Source of the DNA: Micromonosporaceae bacterium
GTDB taxonomy: Bacteria > Actinomycetota > Actinomycetes > Mycobacteriales > Micromonosporaceae
NCBI GenBank assembly: GCA_009377645.1
Contig: WHTQ01000032.1
Location: forward strand, 1-45,607
Direction of reading: 5' to 3'
Length of the DNA: 45,607 bases
Below the pieces are notes generated by a model. The model did not search any database. It saw only the letters and a list, made by a program, of their open reading frames with translations, and was not told the DNA's origin. Made by a program: the position numbers and the translations under genes. Below, in pieces: positions 32,326 to 40,862 of the stretch (the stretch's first letter is position 1; each line of letters opens with the position of its first letter).

Positions 32326-34724
32326 CCGCCACGCTGGCCGGCACCGCCGCCGAGCCGGAGGTCGGGCGCGCCCGACTCCGCAAAGAGGACGCCCGGCTGG
32401 TTACCGGCCGGACCCGGTGGACCGAGAACATCACGGTGCCCGGGATGCTGCACCTGGCGATCCTGCGCAGCCCGCACGCGCACGCCCGGATCAGCCGGGT
32501 GGACACCTCAGCCGCGCTGCGCGAGCCGAACGTGATCGCCGCGTTCAGCGGCGCCGACGTGGCCGAGACCCAGGGGACGATGGCCTGCGCCTGGCCGGTC
32601 ACCGAGGACATCGTGCTGCCGATCTACCGGCCGCTGGCGGTCGACGAGGTCCGGCACGTCGGGGAGCCGGTGGCGGTGGTGGTGGCCCGGGACCGGGCCA
32701 GCGCCACCGACGCGCTGGAGGCGATCGAGGTCGACTATGAGCCGCTGCCGGTGGTGCTGGGCCTGGAGTCGGCACTGGCCGACGGCGCCCCGCTGGTGCA
32801 CGCGGACGCCGGCACCAACAAGTGCTACACCTGGGTGCTCGACTCGGGCGAGGCGGGCACCGGCAAAGCGGTCGGCGAGGCGGCCGCGGCCGCCGAGCTG
32901 ACCATCCACCGGCGGTATGTGCAGCAGCGGCTGGTGCCGGCCTCGATGGAGCCGCGTAGCGTGCTGGTCGACCCGACCGGAGACGAGTGGACCATCTACT
33001 CGGCTACCCAGATCCCGCACATCCTGCGGTTCCTGCTGGCAGCCACCACCGGCACCCCGGAGCACAAGATCCGGGTGATCGCTCCGGACGTAGGCGGCGG
33101 GTTCGGCGGCAAGCTGGCGGTCACCCCGGAGGAGTGGATCGCGTTCGCGGCCGCGAACCGGGTCGGCAAGCCGGTCAAGTACACCGAGTCTCGGTCCGAG
33201 TCGATGGTCTCGGCCCACCATGGCCGGGACATGATCCAGGACATCACCCTGTACGCGCGCCGGGACGGGACGGTCACGGGGCTTTCCGTGAAGCTGCTCG
33301 CGAACATGGGGGCGTACCTCGGCATCGTCACTCCCGGGGTGCCGATCCTGGGCGCGTTCATGTACAACGCGATCTACAAGTTCCCCGCGTACCGGTTCGA
33401 GTGCACCGGGGTGTTCACCACCACCACGAAGACCGACGCCTACCGCGGTGCCGGGCGCCCCGAGGCCACGTACGCGATCGAACGGATCATGGACGAGCTG
33501 GCCGCGGAGCTGGACCTGGACCCGCTGGAGGTGCGGCGCCGCAACTGGATCCGGCATGACGAGTTCCCGTTCACCACGGTCGCCGGGCTGGAGTACGACT
33601 CCGGCAACTACGAGGCCGCCACCGAGAAGGCGATGCAGCTTTTCGGCTACGACACGCTGCGGGCCGAGCAGGCCAAGCGGCGGGTGGCCGGCGACCCGGT
33701 GCAGCTGGGGATCGGGGTGTCCACGTACACCGAGATGTGCGGCCTGGCCCCGTCCCGGATCCTGGGCGCGCTGCGCTACGGGGCCGGCGGCTGGGAGTCG
33801 GCCAGCGTGCGGCTGCTGCCGACCGGCAAGGTGGAGGTGGTCACCGGCACCAGCCCGCACGGGCAGGGCCACGTCACCTCCTGGAGCCAGATCGTCGCCG
33901 ACCAGCTGGGGGTGGCGTTCGACGACGTCGAGGTGCTGCACGGCGACACCCGGACCTCCCACAAGGGACTCGACACGTACGGGTCGCGGTCGCTCGCGGT
34001 GGGCGGGATCGCGCTGGTACTGGCCTGCCAGAAGGTACGCGAGAAGGCCCGGACGATCGCCGCCCACCTGCTGGAGTGCGCTCCGGACGACCTGGAGTTC
34101 GCCGACGGCGCGTTCCGGGTGCGGGGCACCCCGACCTCGGCCAAGACGATCGGGGAGTGCGCGCTGGCCGTGTTCGCCGCCCACGACCTGCCGGACGGGG
34201 TGGAGCCGCAGCTGGACGCGGAGGCCACCTTCGACCCGCAGACCTTCTCGTTCCCGCACGGCACTCACCTGTGTGCGGTCGATGTGGACACTGAGACCGG
34301 GGCGGCCACGATCCGGAAGTACGTGTGCGTGGACGACGTCGGCACGGTGGTGAACCCGCTGATCGTCGAGGGGCAGGTGCACGGCGGGGTGGCGCAGGGT
34401 ATCGCCCAGGCGCTGTACGAGGAGGCGGTCTTCGACGAGGATGGCAACCTGGTCACCGGCTCGCTGGCCGACTATACGGTGCCCAGCTCGGCGGACCTGC
34501 CGGAGATCGTCAGCGACCGGACCGAGACTCCGGCCACCTCGAACCCGCTGGGGGTGAAGGGGGTCGGCGAAGCCGGCACGATCGCGTCCACACCGGCGGT
34601 GGTGAACGCGATCGTGGACGCCTTACGCCCCTCCGGGGTGACCGACGTCCCGATGCCCTGCACCCCGGAGCGGGTGTGGCGGGCGCTGCAGACGGCGCGT
34701 TCCGGGCAGGAGGTGGCGGCATGA
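32322..34724 (+). CDS. coxL: Form II CO-dehydrogenase-like molybdopterin large subunit
   Basis: 800 residues, ATGA overlap with coxS. The active-site loop is A-Y-R-G-A-G-R (residues 373-379), the form II signature; form I enzymes proven to oxidise CO have A-Y-x-C-S-F-R with the Cu-binding Cys, which is absent here. G-G-G-F-G-G-K near 258-264, G-Q-G-H in the Mo-cofactor region, and the catalytic Glu750 in G-V-G-E-A-G-T are intact. Gene order S-L-M is also form II. The physiological substrate may be CO or another aldehyde or N-heterocycle. Confidence 0.93.
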   Translation: MTATLAGTAAEPEVGRARLRKEDARLVTGRTRWTENITVPGMLHLAILRSPHAHARISRVDTSAALREPNVIAAFSGADVAETQGTMACAWPVTEDIVLPIYRPLAVDEVRHVGEPVAVVVARDRASATDALEAIEVDYEPLPVVLGLESALADGAPLVHADAGTNKCYTWVLDSGEAGTGKAVGEAAAAAELTIHRRYVQQRLVPASMEPRSVLVDPTGDEWTIYSATQIPHILRFLLAATTGTPEHKIRVIAPDVGGGFGGKLAVTPEEWIAFAAANRVGKPVKYTESRSESMVSAHHGRDMIQDITLYARRDGTVTGLSVKLLANMGAYLGIVTPGVPILGAFMYNAIYKFPAYRFECTGVFTTTTKTDAYRGAGRPEATYAIERIMDELAAELDLDPLEVRRRNWIRHDEFPFTTVAGLEYDSGNYEAATEKAMQLFGYDTLRAEQAKRRVAGDPVQLGIGVSTYTEMCGLAPSRILGALRYGAGGWESASVRLLPTGKVEVVTGTSPHGQGHVTSWSQIVADQLGVAFDDVEVLHGDTRTSHKGLDTYGSRSLAVGGIALVLACQKVREKARTIAAHLLECAPDDLEFADGAFRVRGTPTSAKTIGECALAVFAAHDLPDGVEPQLDAEATFDPQTFSFPHGTHLCAVDVDTETGAATIRKYVCVDDVGTVVNPLIVEGQVHGGVAQGIAQALYEEAVFDEDGNLVTGSLADYTVPSSADLPEIVSDRTETPATSNPLGVKGVGEAGTIASTPAVVNAIVDALRPSGVTDVPMPCTPERVWRALQTARSGQEVAA

Positions 34725-35569
34725 TCCCGGCGGCGTTCGACTATCTGCGACCGACCACGGTGGAGGATGCGGTGGCGGCGCTGGCCGAGGCCGGCGAGGA
34801 GGCGAAGGTGCTGGCCGGTGGGCACAGCCTGCTGCCGGTGCTGCGGCTGCGGCTGGCCGCCCCGACCCTGCTGGTGGACCTGGGCGGGCTGCCGCAGCTG
34901 CGCGGCGTCCGGACCGACGGTGACACGCTGGTGCTGGGTGCGATGACCACCCACGCGGAGGTCGCCGGCGCACCGGTGGTGGTCGACGCGGCGCCGCTGC
35001 TGGCGCAGGCGGCGGCCACGATCGGCGACCGGCAGGTGCGGCACCGGGGCACGCTGGGCGGCTCGCTGGCCCACGCCGACCCGGCCGGTGACCTGCCGAC
35101 CGCGGCGGTGGCGCTGGACGCCGAGCTGGTGCTGGCCGGCCCGGCCGGGCGCCGGACCGTGCCAGCCCGGGAGTTCTTCGTGGACTACTTCACCACCACG
35201 CTGCGCCCGGACGAGCTGCTGGTGGAGGTACGGGTGCCGGCGCTGCCCGGCTGGGGCAGCCATTACCTGAAGGTGAACCGGACCGCCCAGGCGTGGGCCA
35301 CGGTGGCGGTGGCGGCGGTGGTGGAACGGGAGAACGGCACGATCACCCAGGCCCGGGTGGCGCTGACCAACATGGGTCCGACCCCGGTACGGGCGGTGGC
35401 CGTGGAGCGGGCGCTGGCCGGCGTACCGGTCGACGCGATCGAGGCGGCGGCCGCTCATGCGGTCGAAGGCACCTCCCCGGCCAGCGACACCACCGCCTCG
35501 GCCGACTACCGGCGGCACCTGGCCCAGGTGCTGGCCCGCCGCGCGCTGACCGCGGCGGCGGGCAGCTGA
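34721..35569 (+). CDS. coxM: CO-dehydrogenase type FAD-binding medium subunit
   Basis: 282 residues, ATGA overlap with coxL. FAD motifs A-G-G-H-S-L-L-P (about 32-39) and T-I-G-D-R-Q-V-R-H-R-G-T-L-G-G-S (about 101-116), followed by the C-terminal CO_deh_flav_C domain (K-V-N-R-T-A-Q-A-W-A-T-V). Hands electrons to the membrane quinone pool or another acceptor. Last gene of the block; a strong hairpin follows after 3 bp. Confidence 0.93.
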   Translation: MIPAAFDYLRPTTVEDAVAALAEAGEEAKVLAGGHSLLPVLRLRLAAPTLLVDLGGLPQLRGVRTDGDTLVLGAMTTHAEVAGAPVVVDAAPLLAQAAATIGDRQVRHRGTLGGSLAHADPAGDLPTAAVALDAELVLAGPAGRRTVPAREFFVDYFTTTLRPDELLVEVRVPALPGWGSHYLKVNRTAQAWATVAVAAVVERENGTITQARVALTNMGPTPVRAVAVERALAGVPVDAIEAAAAHAVEGTSPASDTTASADYRRHLAQVLARRALTAAAGS

Positions 35570-35572
35570 GCG

Positions 35573-35612
35573 CCGGTGGGTGGGCCGGCGGCGACGCCGG
35601 CCCACCCACCGG
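35573..35612. terminator. Strong stem-loop terminator after coxM
   Basis: Perfect 18-bp stem (35573-35590 with 35595-35612) and GCGA tetraloop, 3 bp past the coxM stop. No T-run, as is common in high-GC actinomycetes. It lies between convergent genes, so may serve both strands. Confidence 0.85.
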
Positions 35613-35666
35613 GGAGGACTACCCGGGCCAAGCGCGACAAAACCATCGCGCAACGAAAGCAGCACC

Positions 35667-36311
35667 TCACCATCGGCACAGGTTAAAAACCAAGCTAGCG
35701 GCCGGGTCCAGCTGGGGCAGGTAGCCGGCGCGCAGCGCGGCCACCGTCGACGGTGGGGTGATCACCGGCACCTCGCCCCGGCTCGGGCGCCGGCGCGGCT
35801 CGCCGTAGCCGCGCACCGTCCACGGCACCACGGTCCGGTCGTGGACCAGCGCCGGCCCGTCGTCGGCCAGCACGAACGCACCGGTCGGCAGCTCCGGCCA
35901 GCGGCCCGGATGTAGCCGTCGCCGGTGGGTGCCGCGCACTATCCGCTCGCCGTGCAGCCGCTGGTCGAGCTCCTTGGCCAGCGGGACCGGGCCGCCGAGC
36001 CCGGCCACCCACGCCTGCCGGAACCGCTGGTAGTCCGCCCGGCGGCACAGGGCGCACGGCCGGTGGCCGGCCGCGAACGCCACCGCCTCGTCGTGAAAGA
36101 ACAGCAGCGTGAACCGGCCCGGTGCCCACTGCGGCAGCCGCCACCCGCGGAACTGCAGGGCACACGTGATCCACAGTGCGCTGCGGTGGAACCGGACGAC
36201 CTCGGTGCCGCGGTCGTGCAGGTTGCCGCGGTTGCCGGTCCACGCTCCCCGCAGCGGGGTGGCGACGATGTCTCCCAGCGGTGTGACCCGGTTGCGTCGC
36301 GGCGTGTCCAT
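35667..36311 (-). CDS. Conserved hypothetical protein with C-x2-C motif
   Basis: 214 residues. The motif H-R-P-C-A-L-C-R-R-A-D-Y-Q-R-F-R sits mid-protein, with Trp-rich stretches (W-I-T-C-A-L-Q-F-R-G-W-R) and a C-terminal Y-L-P-Q-L-D-P. The paired Cys could bind metal. I recall similar uncharacterised actinobacterial proteins but no function. ATG at 36311 is preceded by GGAGGCACC. It lies 17 bp after the FAD-protein gene and is probably last in that leftward operon. Confidence 0.7.
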   Translation of the reverse strand: MDTPRRNRVTPLGDIVATPLRGAWTGNRGNLHDRGTEVVRFHRSALWITCALQFRGWRLPQWAPGRFTLLFFHDEAVAFAAGHRPCALCRRADYQRFRQAWVAGLGGPVPLAKELDQRLHGERIVRGTHRRRLHPGRWPELPTGAFVLADDGPALVHDRTVVPWTVRGYGEPRRRPSRGEVPVITPPSTVAALRAGYLPQLDPAASLVFNLCRW

Positions 36312-36328
36312 GGTGCCTCCCGGACCGG

Positions 36329-38224
36329 TCAGCCGGCGGCGAACATCGCCGCCACGCACCGGTGCGCGTCGAAGACCGGTCGGGAGAACATACCCGGTGA
36401 CGGGACCAGGTTGTTGTAGTAGGTCGCCCCCTCGCACAGCGGGCCGAGCACCCACAGCCGGCGCTCCGGCTGCCCGTCGGCGCGGACCGGGTGCTGGTCG
36501 GCTGCCACGTCCACGCCGGGCAGGCAGCCGCTGCCCGGCCGGTGGGTTCGCAACCAGCCGCGCCGGTGCAGCGCCCGGATCAGCGGGCTGGCCGAGCTGG
36601 CCACCGCCGGCAGCTCCACGTTGGCCGAGCAGACCCAGTCGACCTCCCGTACGGCCGGCGCCGCGAGCCGGGTCGAGCGGACCGTCCACCGGCCGGTCCG
36701 GCGGTCCCGGTCGACCTCCGGCGCCGGCCCGAACGGGGCGGTGGCGACGCCGGCGGCCAGCAGCGCGAGCAGCTCGCCGTGCCGCTCGAACTGCGGCCCG
36801 ACCACCGCCCGGTTCAGCATCGGCACGGTCCGCCGGTGGAACTCGGCCAGCGACCGGTCCGTCAAGCCTCCGAAGTCGACGGTGTGCCGGAAGGTGTCCC
36901 GCAGCGCCCGGAGGACGTCCAGCGCCGCCTTCCGGGGGCTGTCGGCGAAGCCACGGCGCCCGTCCGCCAGGTCGGCCCGGATCGCCTCGGCCAGCCAGTG
37001 CTGGTACGCGGTGGCGTCGCCGAGCGGCATCCCGTCCCCGCCCTCGAGGAGCTGCCGGGCGTCGAACCGCCCACGCTGGTCGTCGAGCTCGTCGAGCAGC
37101 TTCCCGATCCCGTCCGGCCCGCCGGCGTCGGCCAGGTCCCGGTCCAGCTCCCGGGCGGCGTCCGGCCAGGCGATCGCGGCCTCGCACCGGCGGTAGGCCA
37201 CCCGCAGCTCGGTCAGCACCAGCGGCAGCACGTCCCGGTCGAAGTCGAGCGGCCCGCCGCCGTCCCGCTGCCGCTCCACGGCGGCGGGTGTGAATACCAT
37301 CGGTTCGTATGGACTGTCCACCCGCATCACCCGGGGGCGGGCCCGGCACGGGATCCCGGACCGGGAGTAGAACAGCAGCTTCGGCTCCTGGCCGCTGGGC
37401 AGGTAGCGGCATTCGTCGCCGTCGTGCCCGAACCGGCCGCCCCGGCCGACCGTCAGGCAGGACATCAGGTCCATCGCGGACAGTCCGAACCCGCCGATCG
37501 CCACGGACTGGCCGGGGCGGACCTGGGCCACCTGGTCCGGCAGCGGGTACGGCGCGGCGATCACGCCCGGCCGCCCGGCGCCGCCACCGACGCCGGCGGT
37601 GTCGGTGGCGGTGGCGGTGGCCGGCTGGTTGGCGGTGTACCCGGTGGTCAGGAAGGCGTAGTCCAGGTCCAGCCGGGCGCCGTCGGCGAGGCTGAGCCGC
37701 AACCGGGGCCGGCCGCCGGGCGGGCCGGGGGAGTCGGCCAGGTCGACCGCCGCTGCCCGGTGCAGCCGCAGCTCCAGATGCGCCGGAGCCCGCTGCCGCA
37801 GCACGTCGAAGAACCAGCCAAGGTACTCGCCGAGCACCCGCCGGGGGAGGAAGTCGGTGGGCCGGATCTCCCGGGCGCCCGGGCCGACGGAGCTGGCCAG
37901 GCCGGTCGTGCACCCGTCGGCGGCCAGCCGCAGGCCGCGGGCGGTCACCCATTCGAACAGGCTCGGGCCGGGCCGGTCCACCTCGTCGCCGACCGTGTGG
38001 GAGTCCGGAAACATCGAGACCTGCGAGCAGGTGGTGTTCAGGAGCAGGTAATCGGGCTGGTCGGTGGTGTGCACCCCGGCACCGTCACCGCGCGAGTCGA
38101 CCACCTCCACCCGGAGCCGGCCGGCCGCCGGACCGGACCGCTTGGCCAGGGTCACGATCCGCTCCAGCACACTGAGCCCGCGGGATCCCAGCCCGATCAC
38201 CGCCACGGTGGTGGTCCGCGTCAT
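36329..38224 (-). CDS. FAD/NAD(P)-binding oxidoreductase (NAD_binding_9 type)
   Basis: 631 residues. N-terminal dinucleotide fold V-A-V-I-G-L-G-S-R-G-L-S-V-L-E-R and E-V-V-D-S-R, then S-V-A-I-G-G-F-G-L-S-A-M-D as a second nucleotide-binding loop near 245-257. The length and layout match flavoproteins often found in natural-product clusters; N-hydroxylating or nitrosuccinate-forming enzymes (CreE, FzmM) are distant comparisons. ATGA overlap with the ATP-grasp gene shows co-translation. The substrate is unknown. Confidence 0.8.
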   Translation of the reverse strand: MTRTTTVAVIGLGSRGLSVLERIVTLAKRSGPAAGRLRVEVVDSRGDGAGVHTTDQPDYLLLNTTCSQVSMFPDSHTVGDEVDRPGPSLFEWVTARGLRLAADGCTTGLASSVGPGAREIRPTDFLPRRVLGEYLGWFFDVLRQRAPAHLELRLHRAAAVDLADSPGPPGGRPRLRLSLADGARLDLDYAFLTTGYTANQPATATATDTAGVGGGAGRPGVIAAPYPLPDQVAQVRPGQSVAIGGFGLSAMDLMSCLTVGRGGRFGHDGDECRYLPSGQEPKLLFYSRSGIPCRARPRVMRVDSPYEPMVFTPAAVERQRDGGGPLDFDRDVLPLVLTELRVAYRRCEAAIAWPDAARELDRDLADAGGPDGIGKLLDELDDQRGRFDARQLLEGGDGMPLGDATAYQHWLAEAIRADLADGRRGFADSPRKAALDVLRALRDTFRHTVDFGGLTDRSLAEFHRRTVPMLNRAVVGPQFERHGELLALLAAGVATAPFGPAPEVDRDRRTGRWTVRSTRLAAPAVREVDWVCSANVELPAVASSASPLIRALHRRGWLRTHRPGSGCLPGVDVAADQHPVRADGQPERRLWVLGPLCEGATYYNNLVPSPGMFSRPVFDAHRCVAAMFAAG

Positions 38225-39477
38225 CTGCTCACCGCCGGCTCGGGTCCGGTGGCTGCGCCGTTCGGGACGATCCGGGCCTTCAGCGCCTGCAGCCCGGTCT
38301 GCGCCGCCCGGGCCACGGCCTCGCCGTCGTCGCCGGCGGCGATCACGTAGCCGAGCCGGTCCTGGAACGAGCCGCGCGGCACCACCTCCTGCCCGGGCTC
38401 GCGGGTCAGGCCGACCTCCACCACCCCGGGCACCTGCCGGGCCTCCGCCACCCCACGTACCTCCGCCAGCACCCCGGCGGCGTCGGCCACCAGGAACCGG
38501 ATCGACGCGGCCCGCTCCGGAGGCGGCGCCGGTGGCCGGCCCGGCAGCCCGGCGGCCCGGGCGACCGTCTCGCGGATCAGGTCGATCCCGGTCGCCGCCT
38601 GCACCATCCGGGGGATCATGCCGCCGGCCAGCCGCGGGTTGACCTCGACGATCCGGGGGCCGGTGGCGGTGTGACGCAGCTCGACGTGGGCCGGCCCCCA
38701 GCCCAGCCCGAGCGCCCGCAGCGCCCCGACCGCGGTGCCGGCGATCGCGGCCCGCGCGGCCGGGTCCAGCCGGGCCGGGAAGTCGTGGCCGGTCTCCAGG
38801 AAGTGCGGCTCCGGCCCGAGGTGCTTGCGGGTGACCCCGATCGCCCGGTCGTCGAAGGTCTCCACAGAGAACTCCGGACCGGCCAGGTACTCCTCGACCA
38901 GCACTGCCTCCTGGGGTGGCAACCCCAGCGTGGCCGGGTCGGCGGACAGCACCGCGGCGGCGGCTGCCTCGACGCTCTCCGGGTCCGAGCAGCGCCGGGT
39001 GGCGATCGACCCGGAGCCGGCGACCGGCTTGACCACCACCGGGTAGCCGATCGCTTCGGCCGCCGCGACCGCCTCGGCCCGGCTCCGGGCGGCGGCGAAC
39101 CGGGCCCCGGGCACCCCGACCTCGTGCAGCCGGGCGCGCTGGGTCGGCTTGTCCCGGCAGGCCCGGACCGCCGCCGGGTCCGGGTGCGGCAGGCCGAGCC
39201 GCCGGGCCACCTCGCCGCCGGTCGCGATGGAGTACTCCGAGCTGCTGGTCACCCCGGCGACCAGTCCGGCGAGGGCGGTGCAGGCCGCCAGTACGGCATC
39301 CGGGTCGGCGGTGTCCGTCCGGCGGTGGTCGATCCGGTCGATGGCCAAGTACGGGTAGCGGCCGGGATCCCGGGCCAGCACCACCGGCCGCAGGCCGAGC
39401 TCCCGGGCGCGGGCGCAGAACAGCCGCCCGGAGCCGGTGGTGTTGCTCTCGACCAGCACCAGCCAGCGCGCGCTCAT
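38221..39477 (-). CDS. ATP-grasp ligase
   Basis: 418 residues from the ATG at 39477; a second start at 39552 would add 25 residues and overlap the lyase stop (ATGA). ATP-grasp core with Y-P-V-V-V-K-P-V-A-G-S-G-S (about 140-152), V-L-V-E-E-Y-L-A-G-P-E-F-S-V-E (about 186-200) and the metal-binding R-I-V-E-V-N-P-R-L-A-G-G near 265-276. Such ligases join a carboxylate to an amine or thiol through an acyl phosphate. The lyase, ligase and flavoprotein genes form one unit, typical of a small peptide-like metabolite pathway. Confidence 0.87.
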   Translation of the reverse strand: MSARWLVLVESNTTGSGRLFCARARELGLRPVVLARDPGRYPYLAIDRIDHRRTDTADPDAVLAACTALAGLVAGVTSSSEYSIATGGEVARRLGLPHPDPAAVRACRDKPTQRARLHEVGVPGARFAAARSRAEAVAAAEAIGYPVVVKPVAGSGSIATRRCSDPESVEAAAAAVLSADPATLGLPPQEAVLVEEYLAGPEFSVETFDDRAIGVTRKHLGPEPHFLETGHDFPARLDPAARAAIAGTAVGALRALGLGWGPAHVELRHTATGPRIVEVNPRLAGGMIPRMVQAATGIDLIRETVARAAGLPGRPPAPPPERAASIRFLVADAAGVLAEVRGVAEARQVPGVVEVGLTREPGQEVVPRGSFQDRLGYVIAAGDDGEAVARAAQTGLQALKARIVPNGAATGPEPAVSR

Positions 39478-39561
39478 GCTGTCATCTCCGCTCGGGACCG
39501 CTTGAGCGCTCGGCTCCGCTGGCGCTCCACCTCGCTGGCGTCCCTCGCTCATGCTGGCATC
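39471..39561. repeat. 16-bp direct repeat, 75 bp apart, at the lyase/ligase junction
   Basis: CGCTCATGCTGTCATC (39471-39486) and CGCTCATGCTGGCATC (39546-39561) differ at one base. Each contains, on the minus strand, an in-frame ATG for the ATP-grasp gene. The 75-bp offset equals 25 codons. Confidence 0.8.
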
Positions 39562-40550
39562 ACCGCCCGTACGGCGTCGGCCAGGGCCGTGTCGGCGGCG
39601 GCCAGCTCGGTCTGCCACTGCTGGTGCCACCGCAGATGCTCGACCCAGCCGGCGCGGGCGGCCTGGTGCTGCGGCCGGAACCCGCCCGGCCCGCCGCCGT
39701 AGCCGTGCGCCGCCACCTGACCCGGCAGGTCCCGCTGCTCGATCCCGTCCAGCCAGCCGGGTGGACCGGACTCGGCCAGCGTGCCGGCGCCGGCCGCCAC
39801 CGCCCGGCGTACCGCCTCACCGACCTGGTGATGCGCGGTGCGGAACGGTATCCCCTGCTGGACCAGCTGGTTTGCGATCGCGGTGGCGGTGGTGAAGCCG
39901 GACTCGGCCCGCTGCGCCATCCGCTCCGGGACCGGCCGGGCGCCGCTGACCAGCACCTGGGCCAGCAGCACCGCCTGCTCGGCGGCGGCCAGCCCCGGCC
40001 AGACCTGCTCGGTGGCCTCGGTGCCCACCTCGATGGTGTTCGTGAACGGGGTGGCGGCGATCGTCCCGGCCGCCGCCGTCCACGCGCCGATCACCTGGCC
40101 GGGCTTGGCCTTCAGGTGCTCCAGCAGGAACGCGTTGCGCTTCTGCGGCATCGCCGAGCTGCCGCCGACCAGCCGGTCCGGGAACCGGACGAAGCCGAGC
40201 TCCTCCGTGCTCCACAGCTGCAGGTCGGTGGCGAGCCGGCTGAGCGTCACGGCCAGCCCGGCGGCCGCGGCCAGCAGCCGCAGCAGCACGTCCCGGCTGG
40301 CCACCGCGTCCAGCGCGTGCCGGACCGGGCCGCGAAACCCGAGCAGCGCGGCGGTCCGGGCCGGGTCGATCGGCAGGTCGGTGCCGGCCACCGCGCCGGC
40401 GCCCAGCGGGCAGGAGTGCAGGCCCTCGGCGGCGGCGACCAGCGCGTCCACGTCCCGGCCCAGCGCCAGCGCCACCCCGAGCAGGTACCAGCCGTAGCTG
40501 ACCGGCATCGCGGCCTGGAAGGCCCTGACCGAGCTGAACGAGCAGTTCAT
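39549..40550 (-). pseudogene. Argininosuccinate-lyase-type enzyme lacking its N-terminal third
   Basis: Family homology runs from about A-M-P-V-S-Y-G-W-Y-L-L-G (near 40510) to the stop: S-P-L-G-A-G-A-V-A-G-T-D-L-P-I-D, then the mobile catalytic loop G-S-S-A-M-P-Q-K-R-N with its catalytic Ser. Full-length members have about 450-500 residues; roughly the first 150, including the first two conserved regions with catalytic His, are gone. The open 5' extension (M-N-C-S-F-S-S-V-R-A) is antisense to the NTF2-like fragment. The homotetramer active site uses all three regions, so activity is unlikely. The operon has also lost its promoter. Confidence 0.8.
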
Positions 40551-40851
40551 CGACGCGTTCCGGCAGGGCTTGTGGGACCGGCTGCGCCCGATCCTGTCGC
40601 GCTCGTTCTCCTATCTGGACGGCGCGGCCGGCGAGGTGTGGAGCGAGCAGCGCTACATCGAGGACCTGGGAGGCAAGCCGTTGCCGACGATGGGGTTCGA
40701 CCAGCTGGCGATCCACGTCGACGGGAACGTGGCGGCGGTCTCGGCCCGCACCTTCACCCGGCCCGGCCGCTACAACCGGTACGTCGACACGTACGAGCGG
40801 CGCCCGGAGGGCTGGCGCTGCGTGCACGCCTGCGTCTGGCCGCTCCAGTAG
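40498..40851 (+). pseudogene. NTF2/SnoaL-like protein gene without a start codon
   Basis: In-frame TAG at 40495 is followed by an open frame whose homologous part starts at A-L-T-E-L-N-E-Q-F-I-D-A-F (about 40522) and runs F-S-Y-L-D-G-A-A-G-E-V-W, V-D-G-N-V-A-A-V-S-A-R-T, R-Y-N-R-Y-V-D-T-Y-E-R-R-P-E-G-W-R-C-V-H to TAG. No ATG, GTG or TTG occurs before 40570, which lies well inside the domain. The first codons were lost at the same joint that truncated the lyase. Intact relatives are about 120-130-residue cone-fold proteins. Confidence 0.75.
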
Positions 40852-40862
40852 CCCGGCGGCTG

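Noticed and set aside
35667-37952. 761-codon minus-strand frame covering the flavoprotein gene
   Set aside because: Only its last 214 codons (from 36311) look like protein; the rest is a shadow of the flavoprotein gene in another frame.
40570-40851. NTF2-like gene starting at TTG 40570
   Set aside because: The start would cut off the first helix, which is encoded upstream without a start codon. Treated as a truncated gene.
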